From Phytoactinopolyspora limicola (GTDB taxonomy: Bacteria; Actinomycetota; Actinomycetes; Jiangellales; Jiangellaceae): a stretch of DNA of 51,682 bases. The stretch's first letter is position 1, and the number at the start of each line of letters is the position of its first letter. Under the pieces are notes generated by a model. That model was not told the origin of the DNA. It worked only from the letters and a program-made list of their open reading frames with translations, and did not search any database. Position numbers and translations under genes: made by a program. The stretch covers positions 1-51,682 of the forward strand of contig NZ_JAAOEN010000026.1 in the NCBI RefSeq assembly GCF_011320225.1, read 5' to 3'. Positions 22,457 to 31,268 of this stretch are shown here, one piece after another.

Positions 22457-24337
22457 ATGGCGACGACGGTGCGGCTGACGGTCGGGCAGGCGACGGTCCG
22501 CTTCCTCGCCCAGCAGTACACCGAACGCGACGGCGTCGAGCACAAGTTCGTCGACGGCTGCTTCGGTATCTTCGGCCACGGCAACCTCGCCGGACTCGGT
22601 CAGGCGCTGCTCGAGGCTGAGGTCAACGACCCGGGCGCGCTCACCTATCGGCAGGCCCGCAACGAGCAAGGTATGGTGCACGCCGCGAGCGCGTTCGCCC
22701 GGATGCGCAACCGCCTCTCCACGCTGGCGTGTACCGCCTCGATCGGACCTGGCGCCACGAACATGGTCACCGGCGCCGCGTTGGCCACCATCAACCGGCT
22801 GCCGGTGCTGCTGCTTCCCGGCGACGTCTTCGCCACCCGCGTCGCCAATCCCGTGCTGCAAGAACTGGAGAGCCCGGCCGGTTACGACGTGTCGGTGAAC
22901 GACACGTTCCGCCCGGTGTCCCGGTTCTTCGACCGCGTCTGGCGCCCGGAACAACTACCGTCGGCCCTGATCGGCGCCATGCGGGTGCTCACCGACCCGG
23001 CCGAAACGGGGGCCGCCACCATCGCGTTGCCACAAGACGTACAGGCGGAGGCTTTCGACTGGCCGGTCGAGCTGTTCGAGCGCCGCGTATGGCATGTGCC
23101 GCGGCCGGTGCCGGAACCAGCCGCGCTGGCCCGCGCCGTCGAAATGATCCGGTCCGCGCAGGCCCCGATGATCGTCGCCGGCGGCGGCGTCATCTACAGC
23201 GAGGCATCCGAGGCCCTGCGGGAGTTCGCGGAAGCCACTGGTATTCCGGTGGGGGAGACCCAGGCCGGCAAGGGTTCGCTGCCGTACGATCACCCGCTGG
23301 CACTGGGGGCGGTGGGGGCGACGGGCACGACGGCGGCCAACCGGATCGCCCGCGACGCCGACGTCGTCATCGGGATCGGCACCCGGTACAGCGATTTCAC
23401 GACGGCCTCCCGCACCGCGTTCCAGCATCCCGACGTGCGCTTCGTCAACGTCAACATCACCGGGTTCGACGCGGCCAAACACGCCGGCGTGCCGGTGGTG
23501 GCCGACGCGCGGGAGACGCTGGTAGCGCTGACCAGAGACCTCGCGGGATACGACACCGGCGCGGACTACCGCGAGCAGGCGCGGGCGCTGGCCGCCGACT
23601 GGGACACCACGGTGGAGCGGGCCTACCGGTTGGGGCACGAACCGCTGCCGGCACAGTCCGAGGTGATCGGCGTGGTGAACGACCTCTCCGGGCCGCGCGA
23701 CGTGGTGATCTGTGCGGCTGGTTCCATGCCCGGCGACCTGCACAGACTCTGGCGCACCCGCGACCCGAAGGGTTACCACGTCGAGTATGGGTACTCCTGT
23801 ATGGGCTACGAGATCGCGGGTGGGGTCGGCGCGAAGCTGGCTAGCCCGGACCGGGACGTCTACGTCCTGGTGGGCGACGGCTCCTACCTGATGATGGCGC
23901 AGGAGCTGGTCACGGCCGTTCAGGAAGGTATCAAGATCATCGTGGTGCTGGTGCAGAACCACGGCTTCCAATCCATCGGGGCACTCTCCGAGACGGTTGG
24001 TGTCCAGCGATTCGGCACCAAATACCGGTATCGCGACACCACCACCGGGCGCCTCGAAGGGGACCGGCTGCCGGTCGATCTCGCCGCCAACGCCGCCAGT
24101 CTCGGCGTCGAGGTGCATCGGGCCCGCGGCATCGACGAGTTCCGCGCCGCACTCCGTCAGGCACGAGAAGCGACGGGGCCGGTGTTGGTGCATATCGACA
24201 CCGACCCGCTGGTCTCCGCACCGGACAGTGAGTCCTGGTGGGACGTACCGGTAGCCGAGGAGGCCGAACTCGACGCCACCCGTGCGGCACGCACCGCCTA
24301 CGAACAAGGCAAAGCCGCTCAACGCGACTACCTGTGA
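22457..24337 (+). CDS. iolD: 3D-(3,5/4)-trihydroxycyclohexane-1,2-dione hydrolase
   Basis: A 626-residue thiamine-diphosphate enzyme that opens the inositol-derived ring to 5-deoxy-glucuronate. The N-terminal domain has the ThDP-activating Glu in YRQARNEQGMVHAA and ACTASIGPGATNM. The C-terminal domain has the cofactor motif GDGSYLMMAQELVTAVQ...LVQNHGFQSIG with the Mg-binding GDG...N. AAGGAGAG lies 8 nt before the ATG at 22457. The gene directly follows palindrome A, which leaves no room for a normal promoter between them, so it depends on read-through or on a promoter inside or upstream of the palindrome. Confidence 0.93.
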   Translation: MATTVRLTVGQATVRFLAQQYTERDGVEHKFVDGCFGIFGHGNLAGLGQALLEAEVNDPGALTYRQARNEQGMVHAASAFARMRNRLSTLACTASIGPGATNMVTGAALATINRLPVLLLPGDVFATRVANPVLQELESPAGYDVSVNDTFRPVSRFFDRVWRPEQLPSALIGAMRVLTDPAETGAATIALPQDVQAEAFDWPVELFERRVWHVPRPVPEPAALARAVEMIRSAQAPMIVAGGGVIYSEASEALREFAEATGIPVGETQAGKGSLPYDHPLALGAVGATGTTAANRIARDADVVIGIGTRYSDFTTASRTAFQHPDVRFVNVNITGFDAAKHAGVPVVADARETLVALTRDLAGYDTGADYREQARALAADWDTTVERAYRLGHEPLPAQSEVIGVVNDLSGPRDVVICAAGSMPGDLHRLWRTRDPKGYHVEYGYSCMGYEIAGGVGAKLASPDRDVYVLVGDGSYLMMAQELVTAVQEGIKIIVVLVQNHGFQSIGALSETVGVQRFGTKYRYRDTTTGRLEGDRLPVDLAANAASLGVEVHRARGIDEFRAALRQAREATGPVLVHIDTDPLVSAPDSESWWDVPVAEEAELDATRAARTAYEQGKAAQRDYL

Positions 24338-24377
24338 CCCACCTGCCGCAGCCAGCTTGAAATAGGAAGAGGACACC

Positions 24378-25874
24378 GTGACAACCATCCAGCACTGGAT
24401 CGGCGGACGGACCACCGCCGCAACGTCGAACCGGACCAGCCCGGTGTGGAACCCGGCCACCGGCCAACAGCAGGCCGAGGTACTGCTGGCCGAATCCGCC
24501 GACGTGGCCACCGCCGTCGCTGCCGCTCGTGCGGCCTTCGAGGGATGGTCGCAGACGTCGCTGTCGAAGCGAGCCAAGATCCTCTTCAGCTTCCGGCAGC
24601 TGGTGGACGCCCGCGCGCAGGACCTGGCCGAGATCATCGCCGACGAGCACGGCAAGGTGGTCTCCGACGCCCTCGGTGAGGTGCAGCGCGGCCTGGAGGT
24701 CGTCGAGTTCGCCTGTGGCATCCCGCACTTGCTCAAAGGCGACTACTCCGACCAGGTGTCCACCGGTGTCGACGTGTTCAGCTTCCGCGAGCCGCTGGGT
24801 GTAGTCGCCGGGATCACGCCGTTCAACTTCCCGGTCATGGTCCCGATGTGGATGCATCCGGTGGCCATCGCCTGCGGCAACACCTTCGTGCTCAAACCAA
24901 GTGAACGGGACCCGTCGGCGTCGATGCTGGTCGCCGAGCTCTGGGCGGAGGCCGGGTTGCCCGACGGCGTCTTCAACGTCGTCCATGGCGACAAGACGGC
25001 CGTCGACGCGATTCTCGACCACGACGACGTCGCGGCCGTGTCGTTCGTCGGCTCCACCCCGATCGCCCGGTACATCCACCAGCGGGCCAGCGCCAACGGC
25101 AAGCGGGTCCAGGCGTTGGGCGGCGCGAAGAACCACGCCATCGTCATGCCCGACGCCGACGTCGACTACGCCTCCGAGCACATGGTGGCCGCCGCGTTCG
25201 GCTCGGCGGGGGAGCGGTGTATGGCGATCTCGGCCGCGGTGACCGTGGGTGACGCGGGCGACGGGTTGGTGGACGCGGTAGCGGCGAAGGCGGCCAACGT
25301 TCGCGTCGGCCCCGGCCGCGACCCGCGGAGCGAGATGGGCCCGGTCGTGACGGCGGCTGCCCGCGACCGGATCGTCGGGTTGATCGGCACCGGCGCCGAC
25401 CAGGGAGCCACCCTCGCCGTGGATGGCCGAGGATATACCGTCGACGGGCACGAGAACGGATTCTGGGTTGGTCCCACCGTCATCGACCGGGTGACTCCGC
25501 AGATGGACGTCTACACCGAGGAGATCTTCGGGCCGGTGCTGTCCGTCGTCCGGGTGGACACGGTGGACGACGCGATCGCGCTGATCAACGCCAACCCGTA
25601 CGGCAACGGTACCGCCGTGTTCACCTCCAGCGGGGAGACCGCGCGCCGGTTCCAGCGAGGTGTGCAGGTCGGCATGATCGGCATCAACGTGCCCATTCCG
25701 GTACCTATGGCGTACTACTCGTTCGGCGGGTGGAAAGACTCCCTGTTCGGTGACAAACACGTCCACGGCCCCGAGGGTGTGTCGTTCTACACCCGGGCCA
25801 AGGTGATCACCTCCCGTTGGCCCCGCGTGGACAACCCAGTCGGCGCCAGCTACCACTTCCCGACCAACCAGTGA
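24378..25874 (+). CDS. iolA: Methylmalonate-semialdehyde / malonate-semialdehyde dehydrogenase (CoA-acylating)
   Basis: A 498-residue aldehyde dehydrogenase of the MMSDH group. It converts malonate semialdehyde to acetyl-CoA, the last inositol step. It starts at GTG with AGGAAGAGG upstream and reads IQHWIGGRT, then GITPFNFPVMVPMWM typical of MMSDH, LGGAKNHAIVMPDAD, the catalytic Cys in AGERCMAIS and the EEIFGPVLSVVRV motif. It follows iolD by 40 bp and precedes iolE by 16 bp in one direction. The context makes the IolA role strong. Confidence 0.92.
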   Translation: MTTIQHWIGGRTTAATSNRTSPVWNPATGQQQAEVLLAESADVATAVAAARAAFEGWSQTSLSKRAKILFSFRQLVDARAQDLAEIIADEHGKVVSDALGEVQRGLEVVEFACGIPHLLKGDYSDQVSTGVDVFSFREPLGVVAGITPFNFPVMVPMWMHPVAIACGNTFVLKPSERDPSASMLVAELWAEAGLPDGVFNVVHGDKTAVDAILDHDDVAAVSFVGSTPIARYIHQRASANGKRVQALGGAKNHAIVMPDADVDYASEHMVAAAFGSAGERCMAISAAVTVGDAGDGLVDAVAAKAANVRVGPGRDPRSEMGPVVTAAARDRIVGLIGTGADQGATLAVDGRGYTVDGHENGFWVGPTVIDRVTPQMDVYTEEIFGPVLSVVRVDTVDDAIALINANPYGNGTAVFTSSGETARRFQRGVQVGMIGINVPIPVPMAYYSFGGWKDSLFGDKHVHGPEGVSFYTRAKVITSRWPRVDNPVGASYHFPTNQ

Positions 25875-25890
25875 CGGTGGAGGCCGCAGC

Positions 25891-26799
25891 GTGACGATCA
25901 CAGGAATCGCGAATGCCCCGGTCAGCTTCGGGATCTTCGAGCTGACCACCGGCGCGGACTTCCCGGAGCCGGAAGCCATTCTCGCTCCGCTACAAGAGCA
26001 GGGATACACCGGGATCGACCTCGGCCCGGTTGGCTGGTTAGGCACCGGCGAGGTGCTCCGGGAGCGGCTGCGCCGGTTCGGGTTGGCCCTGGCCGGTGGT
26101 TGGCTCGACCTACCGTTCACCGCGGCCGATGACGAGTTCGACGCCGCACTCGACGGGCTCGACGAGGCGCTGAAGATCTTCGTCGCGGCCGCCGAGGAGT
26201 TCCCGGACCGGCCGCCGCTGCCCACCCTGGCGGACATGGGTTCCGACGCCCGCCGGGCCAACCCGGGTGGTGGCCCGGATCTGATGCTCGATGACGCGGG
26301 CTGGGAACGGCTGGCGACCAACGTGGCGCGGGCGGCGGCCCGGGTCCGTGCGGCTGGACTGAAACCGACGTTCCACCACCACGCATGTACCCATGTGGAG
26401 ACGCCGGACGAGATCGACATCTTCCTGGACCGCACCGACGTCGACCTGACGTTCGACACCGGTCACCTGCTCATCGGCGGGGGCGACCCGGTGGAGGGCT
26501 GGAAGCGGTGGCGGACCCGGATCAACCACCTGCACCTGAAAGACGTGCGCCGCGAGGTGCTCGACCAGGTGGTGCGGGAACGGGCCGGCATGCGTGCGGT
26601 GTGGGAACGTCAGGCGTTCGTGGCGCTCGGCGCTGGTGACCTCGATCTTGCCGGGTTCATGGACGCGGTGACCGGTGATGGGTTCGACGGGTGGATCGTC
26701 GTCGAGCAGGACGTCGTTCCGTCGCCGGCGGATCCGCCGCGACGTGCCGTCGACGACCAGAGGGCGAACCGGGAAGCGCTGCGCCCCTGGGCTCCGTAG
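25891..26799 (+). CDS. iolE: IolE-like sugar isomerase / inosose dehydratase family protein
   Basis: A 302-residue AP-endonuclease-family-2 TIM-barrel protein, starting at GTG. It has SFGIFELTTG, YTGIDLGPVGWLG, LKPTFHHHACTHVET and FDTGHLLIGGGDP with metal ligands, then INHLHLKDVR and a C-terminal WIVVEQD Glu. This matches the inosose-dehydratase (IolE) or IolI/IolH type. No other IolE candidate occurs in the cluster, so inosose dehydratase is the best call, although the IolH/IolI isomerase role cannot be excluded. It is the last gene of the operon and converges on the FHA-ABC gene across palindrome B. Confidence 0.8.
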   Translation: MTITGIANAPVSFGIFELTTGADFPEPEAILAPLQEQGYTGIDLGPVGWLGTGEVLRERLRRFGLALAGGWLDLPFTAADDEFDAALDGLDEALKIFVAAAEEFPDRPPLPTLADMGSDARRANPGGGPDLMLDDAGWERLATNVARAAARVRAAGLKPTFHHHACTHVETPDEIDIFLDRTDVDLTFDTGHLLIGGGDPVEGWKRWRTRINHLHLKDVRREVLDQVVRERAGMRAVWERQAFVALGAGDLDLAGFMDAVTGDGFDGWIVVEQDVVPSPADPPRRAVDDQRANREALRPWAP

Positions 26800-26828
26800 C
26801 CCGCCCAGCCCTCCCCACCCCGGCCCCA

Positions 26829-26878
26829 TGATCATTGGCTTTTGACTACCGAATTCGGTAGTCAAAAGCCAATGATCA
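26829..26878. repeat. Long palindrome, copy B (50 bp, perfect)
   Basis: Two 25-nt arms meet at GAATTC (centre 26853/26854). The core is TTGGCTTTTGACTACCG as in copy C. It sits between convergent genes, 29 bp after the iolE stop, and its right arm contains the TGA stop (26878-26876) of the minus-strand ABC gene. A G-rich run follows on the plus strand. A bidirectional terminator is the natural role here. Confidence 0.9.
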
Positions 26879-29122
26879 CCGGGGGGAGGGGGAGAGGGTG
26901 TTTACCCGGCGGTGGGTCAACACCGCGAACCCGCTAGCCATCACCAGAAGGACGGCCAAGGACAGCAGCCACCACCCCGGAGCATGCGACCACAACGGGT
27001 CCTGCGGCCCATCCGGGACCAGCGTGCGCAGGTCGGACGTCGCGGCACTGGCTGCGTAACCCCATCGCGACGGGGCGAGCCAGGAGATCACACTCAACAC
27101 CGCGCGTCCCGTCACCGGAATCAGACCACCACACAACACGAGCTGCGCCATCACCGTGATGACGAGGATCGGCATCACCTGTTCGGCCGACTTCACCATC
27201 GACGAAAGCCACAACGCCAGCAGACACGACGCGTAGGCGGTCAACGCGACCGCCATCGTGATCTCGACCGCGCCAGGTAGGACGGTGACACCGCTGGCAG
27301 GCATCGCCTTGACGATCGACACCGTGCCGACCAGCAGCAGCGCCTGCACGCAGCACACCGCGAAGAAAACGGTGAATTTGGCGCCGACGTAGGCCCATGG
27401 GGCCAGGCCGGCCATCTGTTCCCGGGCCAGGATCGCCCGCTCACCGATCACTTCACGCGCCGACACGGCCGCGCCCATAAACGACGCACCAACGATCAAC
27501 ACCACCAGCAGTTGGGTGGGTTCGGTCGGCGCGTCGATCGCCGGTGTGCGCAGGCCCTGGCCACCTGGCACCGCGAAGGCAAGCAAGGCGAGCATGACCG
27601 GCAACACCGCCAGGAACGCCGCGTAGGGCCGGTCGGCGACGATGAGCCGGCAATGACGAGCAGCCAGCGTGCGTGCCTGGCGCAGCCATCGCTGATCGGG
27701 ATCGCTGGAGGTGGAACGGGTCTCCACACTGCTGTGCCGGGCCGATCGATCCGCCTGCTTCTGCCGGTCGGCTCGGTAAGCGGCGTGTGCGCCGGCCGGA
27801 TCGTTGCTGACCGCGTTGAACACCTCCGACCACGACGACCAGTCGGCGCGGCGCAGGAGATCGGCGGATGTGCCCACGTAGGCGGGTAACCCACCAGGTG
27901 CCAGGAGCAGCACCTGGTCGCACAGGTCGAGGTTGGTCGGGCTGTGGGTGATGACCACCACGATCCGCCCGGAATCGGCGATCTGCCGCAACCCGGCCAT
28001 GATCTGCTGATCCAGGCCGGGGTCCAGGCCCGACGTGGGTTCGTCGAGAATGAGCAGCGATGGCTCCGTCAGCAGTTCTAGTGCCGTCGACACCCGTTTA
28101 CGCTGGCCACCGGAGAGCTGATCGACCCGGGTATCCGCGCGTGGCGTCAGCCCCAACTCCGCCAACACGTCGTCGACTCGGGCGTCCGCATCGTGCTGGT
28201 CGACATCGGGTGGAAGCCGTAGCCGAGCGGCGTAGGTCAGCGCGCGCCGGGTGCTGAGTTTGCCGTGCACGATGTCGTCCTGCGGGACGTATCCGATCCG
28301 GGTACGGACGACGTGTACGTCGCGATGTACGTCGAAGCCGTCGTACTCCACGCTGCCCGACGTGGGCGTGAGTATGCTGGTCAGCACCTTGGCGAGAGTG
28401 GACTTTCCGGCGCCCGACGGTCCTATGACGGCGACTAGGCTACCGGCGGACAGCTCGAGGTCCACGTCGTCGAGGAGGGTGACGCCGCCCGGCAAGGAGT
28501 ACCCGAGCCGGCGCACGCTCAGCCAGGACCGTTCGGTAGCGACAACCAGCTCACCGTCGTCGAACACGAGGTCGGTGTTGCCGATCGTGATGGTGTCGCC
28601 GTTTCTCAACTGGGCCTGGCGCACTGGGCGGCCGTTGACGAAGGTGCCGTTGGGGCTGTCCAGATCGGTGATCGTCCATCCGGTGTTGGTGCTGGCCAGG
28701 ACCGCGTGGTGGCGGGACGCGGTCAGATCGGGCACCACCATGTCGTTGCCCGCTCCCCGGCCAATGCGGATCTGCGCGGATGGAGTTGGTGTGTGCTGGG
28801 GCTCGGGCGTGGCCTCGGTTGTCTCGAGCTGGACGACAGGACCGCTCGCCGGGTCCGCCAGCCGGATCGTCGTGGGCTGTTCCAGTGGTAGCGACGACAC
28901 GCGTTGCCCGTCGGCGAAGCTGCCAGACGTCGACTGGTCCCGAAACCACCAATGGCCATCGTCATGGACAAGGGTGGCGTGGATCCGGGACACCCGTAGA
29001 TCACCGACGTGAAGTGCCGCCTCGTCGTCGCGCCCGATCGTGTACGGCCCCGGAGGGGATAACACGCGGCGCTGTGATGCTCCCAAGCCGTCGTCGACGA
29101 CGACCACCAACGGAACCGGCAT
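26876..29122 (-). CDS. FHA-domain ABC transporter (ATPase-permease fusion, Rv1747-like)
   Basis: A 748-residue half-transporter. Two N-terminal FHA domains (about residues 15-90, GRDDEA...SRIHATLV, and 115-190, IGRGAGNDMVV...SRHHAVL...GTFVNGRPV) are followed by an ABC ATPase (about 205-430: GPSGAGKST, LSGGQRKRVS, LLILDEPTSGLD). A hydrophobic ABC-2 permease domain with about six membrane spans occupies residues 515-740. In Mycobacterium, Rv1747 has this layout and is regulated by the adjacent kinase PknF through FHA phospho-threonine binding. Here a PASTA kinase lies 6 bp upstream in the same operon. The transported substrate is unknown; lipid-linked envelope components are possible. Confidence 0.88.
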   Translation of the reverse strand: MPVPLVVVVDDGLGASQRRVLSPPGPYTIGRDDEAALHVGDLRVSRIHATLVHDDGHWWFRDQSTSGSFADGQRVSSLPLEQPTTIRLADPASGPVVQLETTEATPEPQHTPTPSAQIRIGRGAGNDMVVPDLTASRHHAVLASTNTGWTITDLDSPNGTFVNGRPVRQAQLRNGDTITIGNTDLVFDDGELVVATERSWLSVRRLGYSLPGGVTLLDDVDLELSAGSLVAVIGPSGAGKSTLAKVLTSILTPTSGSVEYDGFDVHRDVHVVRTRIGYVPQDDIVHGKLSTRRALTYAARLRLPPDVDQHDADARVDDVLAELGLTPRADTRVDQLSGGQRKRVSTALELLTEPSLLILDEPTSGLDPGLDQQIMAGLRQIADSGRIVVVITHSPTNLDLCDQVLLLAPGGLPAYVGTSADLLRRADWSSWSEVFNAVSNDPAGAHAAYRADRQKQADRSARHSSVETRSTSSDPDQRWLRQARTLAARHCRLIVADRPYAAFLAVLPVMLALLAFAVPGGQGLRTPAIDAPTEPTQLLVVLIVGASFMGAAVSAREVIGERAILAREQMAGLAPWAYVGAKFTVFFAVCCVQALLLVGTVSIVKAMPASGVTVLPGAVEITMAVALTAYASCLLALWLSSMVKSAEQVMPILVITVMAQLVLCGGLIPVTGRAVLSVISWLAPSRWGYAASAATSDLRTLVPDGPQDPLWSHAPGWWLLSLAVLLVMASGFAVLTHRRVNTLSPSPR

Positions 29123-29128
29123 CGCCGG

Positions 29129-31171
29129 CTACTCGTCTTCGTCCGTTGTCTCGGGAACCTCGTCCGGGCTGCCCAGTACCTGGGCGTCGCCCCAGACGAC
29201 ATAGGTGCTCGAGCTGTTGGCCAGCGTGACCAGTTCCAGCCGGAGCACCCCGGTGACGTCGATGTCGATCTGCGCGGCGTCGCCGAGCCCCAACGTCTCC
29301 TCGAACAGCAGGCGACCGTCACCGTAGACCCCGATCTGGACTTCGGAGTCCGACGGTGCGTCGTCCCGCGGGCCCACCACGGCCCGGAACTCCCGGTAGC
29401 CCCGGCCGAGATCGAAGCCGGCCCGCCGGGGTTCGCTGCTACTCCTGGTCCACGTCAGCACCGACCGGGTGAACGTGTCGCCGGAGATCCGGGCGGCCGC
29501 GGTGTCGACCGAGCCCTCGACCGGTGATTGGTCGGCGAGGAAGGTGATCACGGGGCGCCGGGAGACGGTGAGAAGAACGTCGTCGGAGAACGGTTGCCCG
29601 GCGGCGGGTTCCTGCTGGATCACCTCGCCATCGGGAACGTCCTCGTCGAGAACGTCGATGGTCTCCACCGTCACACCCAAGCTTTCCAGTTCTCGCAAGG
29701 CGCTACCCAACCGTTCACCCACGACGTCGGGTGCGGTGACCGGCTGTTCGGCGACCACCAGTGTGACGGACTCGGTGGTGGTCGAGCCGGCCCGCGGCTG
29801 CTGAGACAGCACCGTTCCGGACGGCTCCGCGCTGGCCTCGCGCTCGACGTGGACGTCGAAGCCCAACTCGGCGAGCTGGTCCCGGGCGGCATCGACATCG
29901 TGTCCGGTGACGTCGGGGACCTCCGGGTCGTCCTCAGGTTCGTCGCCGGATTCACTTGCACCGACCTGCTCGGTGGAGTCCGCGTCGGTGTTTGCCGCGG
30001 GGTCGGCGTCTGCGGTGGCGTCGGCGTCGGTGGCGATGGGCGTGGTGTCACCGTCTCGCCCGGCGAGCGCGATGACGATGGCGATGGCCGCCCCGACGAG
30101 GATCACCGCCGCCGCGGCGATCCCGATGAGCCGTCCGCGCCGGGACCGGCCGCCGCCGGCGGCTCGGACTGGCTGAAACTTCTGTGACACCGTGCCCACC
30201 GCCAACGCTTGGGCCCATTCGACGACGTCGGTTGGCCGCCGAGACGGATCGCGTTCCAGCATCGACAGCACATGGCTGGCGAAGCCTTCGTTGTCGTCGA
30301 CCCCGGTGACGGCCAGCAACCGCGTCCGCATTCCCGCGGTATCCAGCGGGTTCGGTGGTTCGCCGGTGAACAGGTAGTACGCGATGGCACCCAGGCCGAA
30401 CCGATCCGACGCCTTCGATGGCGGGGCGCCGGCCACGATCTCGGGAGCCAGGTACGCGGGAGTGCCGACGAGCGTCGCGGAATCGGCGTCCGCGAACCGG
30501 GCGAAGCCGAAGTCGACCAGCCGGACCGCGCCGTCGGGGGTGACGATCACGTTCGCCGGTTTGACATCGCGGTGCAGCACTGCCGTGCCGCCGGTGGCCT
30601 CACCTCGGTGGAGGTAGTCGATGGCGGCGGCCAGCCGCGAGATGATGCGGGTGGCCTCGAGCGGATCCCGGTCGGGTCGGCGCTCCACCCAGGTGACCAA
30701 GTTCTCGCCCGGTACGAGGTTCATGACGAAGTACAGGGCGCGAGTAGACGGGTCCGACTCGCCGGGGCGGTGCGGTGCCGGTCCCTCGAATGCCTCTCGC
30801 ACCTTGACCAGGTTTGGATGGTCGAGGCTGCGGAGAAGCTCGGCCTGTCCGCGTAGCCTTTCGGACAGTTGGGTATTACGTGCGTCGCTTTCCGCCGGGA
30901 GGATCTTCACCGCGACCGGCAGTTCCTGGCCGTCGACGTCGACGCTGCCCGCCCAGAGCTCACCCTCGCCGCCGCGGGATCGCAGCTCGGTCAGCTTGTA
31001 ACGGTCGGGCGCGCCGAATGGGCCGACTCTGTCCTGCTCACCGTCACTCGCACTTGTCCCGGCGTCATGGTGCCGCACGCTTCCGCCTCTCCTGTCCACC
31101 AGCTGGTCGGGCCAAGCCGCGTCCCCGCCGGACACGTCGTCGGCCATAGTTGATCTCGGGAAGTTTTCCAT
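29129..31171 (-). CDS. Membrane Ser/Thr protein kinase with PASTA repeats and NPCBM-like end
   Basis: A 680-residue PknB-type kinase. The cytoplasmic kinase domain (about residues 55-325) has an unusual Gly loop RSRGGEGELW, the catalytic HRDVKPANVI, DFGFARF and TPAYLAPE motifs. A basic juxtamembrane part leads to one membrane helix (about 350-372), an acidic Asp/Ala-rich linker, and two PASTA repeats (VPDVTGHDVDAARDQL; APDVVGERLGSALREL). The end (from about 555) resembles an NPCBM sugar-binding domain (GFDLGRGYREFRAVVG). It is coupled to the FHA-ABC gene by a 6-bp gap. The ATG at 31147 is an alternative start; neither has a strong ribosome-binding site. Confidence 0.87.
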   Translation of the reverse strand: MENFPRSTMADDVSGGDAAWPDQLVDRRGGSVRHHDAGTSASDGEQDRVGPFGAPDRYKLTELRSRGGEGELWAGSVDVDGQELPVAVKILPAESDARNTQLSERLRGQAELLRSLDHPNLVKVREAFEGPAPHRPGESDPSTRALYFVMNLVPGENLVTWVERRPDRDPLEATRIISRLAAAIDYLHRGEATGGTAVLHRDVKPANVIVTPDGAVRLVDFGFARFADADSATLVGTPAYLAPEIVAGAPPSKASDRFGLGAIAYYLFTGEPPNPLDTAGMRTRLLAVTGVDDNEGFASHVLSMLERDPSRRPTDVVEWAQALAVGTVSQKFQPVRAAGGGRSRRGRLIGIAAAAVILVGAAIAIVIALAGRDGDTTPIATDADATADADPAANTDADSTEQVGASESGDEPEDDPEVPDVTGHDVDAARDQLAELGFDVHVEREASAEPSGTVLSQQPRAGSTTTESVTLVVAEQPVTAPDVVGERLGSALRELESLGVTVETIDVLDEDVPDGEVIQQEPAAGQPFSDDVLLTVSRRPVITFLADQSPVEGSVDTAAARISGDTFTRSVLTWTRSSSEPRRAGFDLGRGYREFRAVVGPRDDAPSDSEVQIGVYGDGRLLFEETLGLGDAAQIDIDVTGVLRLELVTLANSSSTYVVWGDAQVLGSPDEVPETTDEDE

Positions 31172-31202
31172 GACAACGAGAAGAGTGCTAGTGCCCCTTC
31201 CT

Positions 31203-31268
31203 CCTCCCGGTGATCATTGGCTTTTGACTACCGGATCCGGTAGTCAAAAGCCAATGATCACCGGGAGG
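31203..31268. repeat. Long palindrome, copy C (66 bp, perfect)
   Basis: Two 33-nt arms meet at GGATCC (centre 31235/31236), with CCTCCCGGTGATCATTGG outside and CTTTTGACTACC inside. It is the longest copy. The TGA stop of the upstream minus-strand isomerase (31260-31258) is in one arm, and the kinase start lies 31 bp beyond the other arm in the same transcription direction. It may end the DUF993 operon, but then leaves almost no space for a kinase promoter. Confidence 0.92.

Noticed and set aside
22955-26459. Very long minus-strand frames (up to 840 codons) across iolD, iolA and iolE
   Set aside because: The plus-strand proteins are complete and conserved; the antisense frames have low-complexity composition and no ribosome-binding sites.
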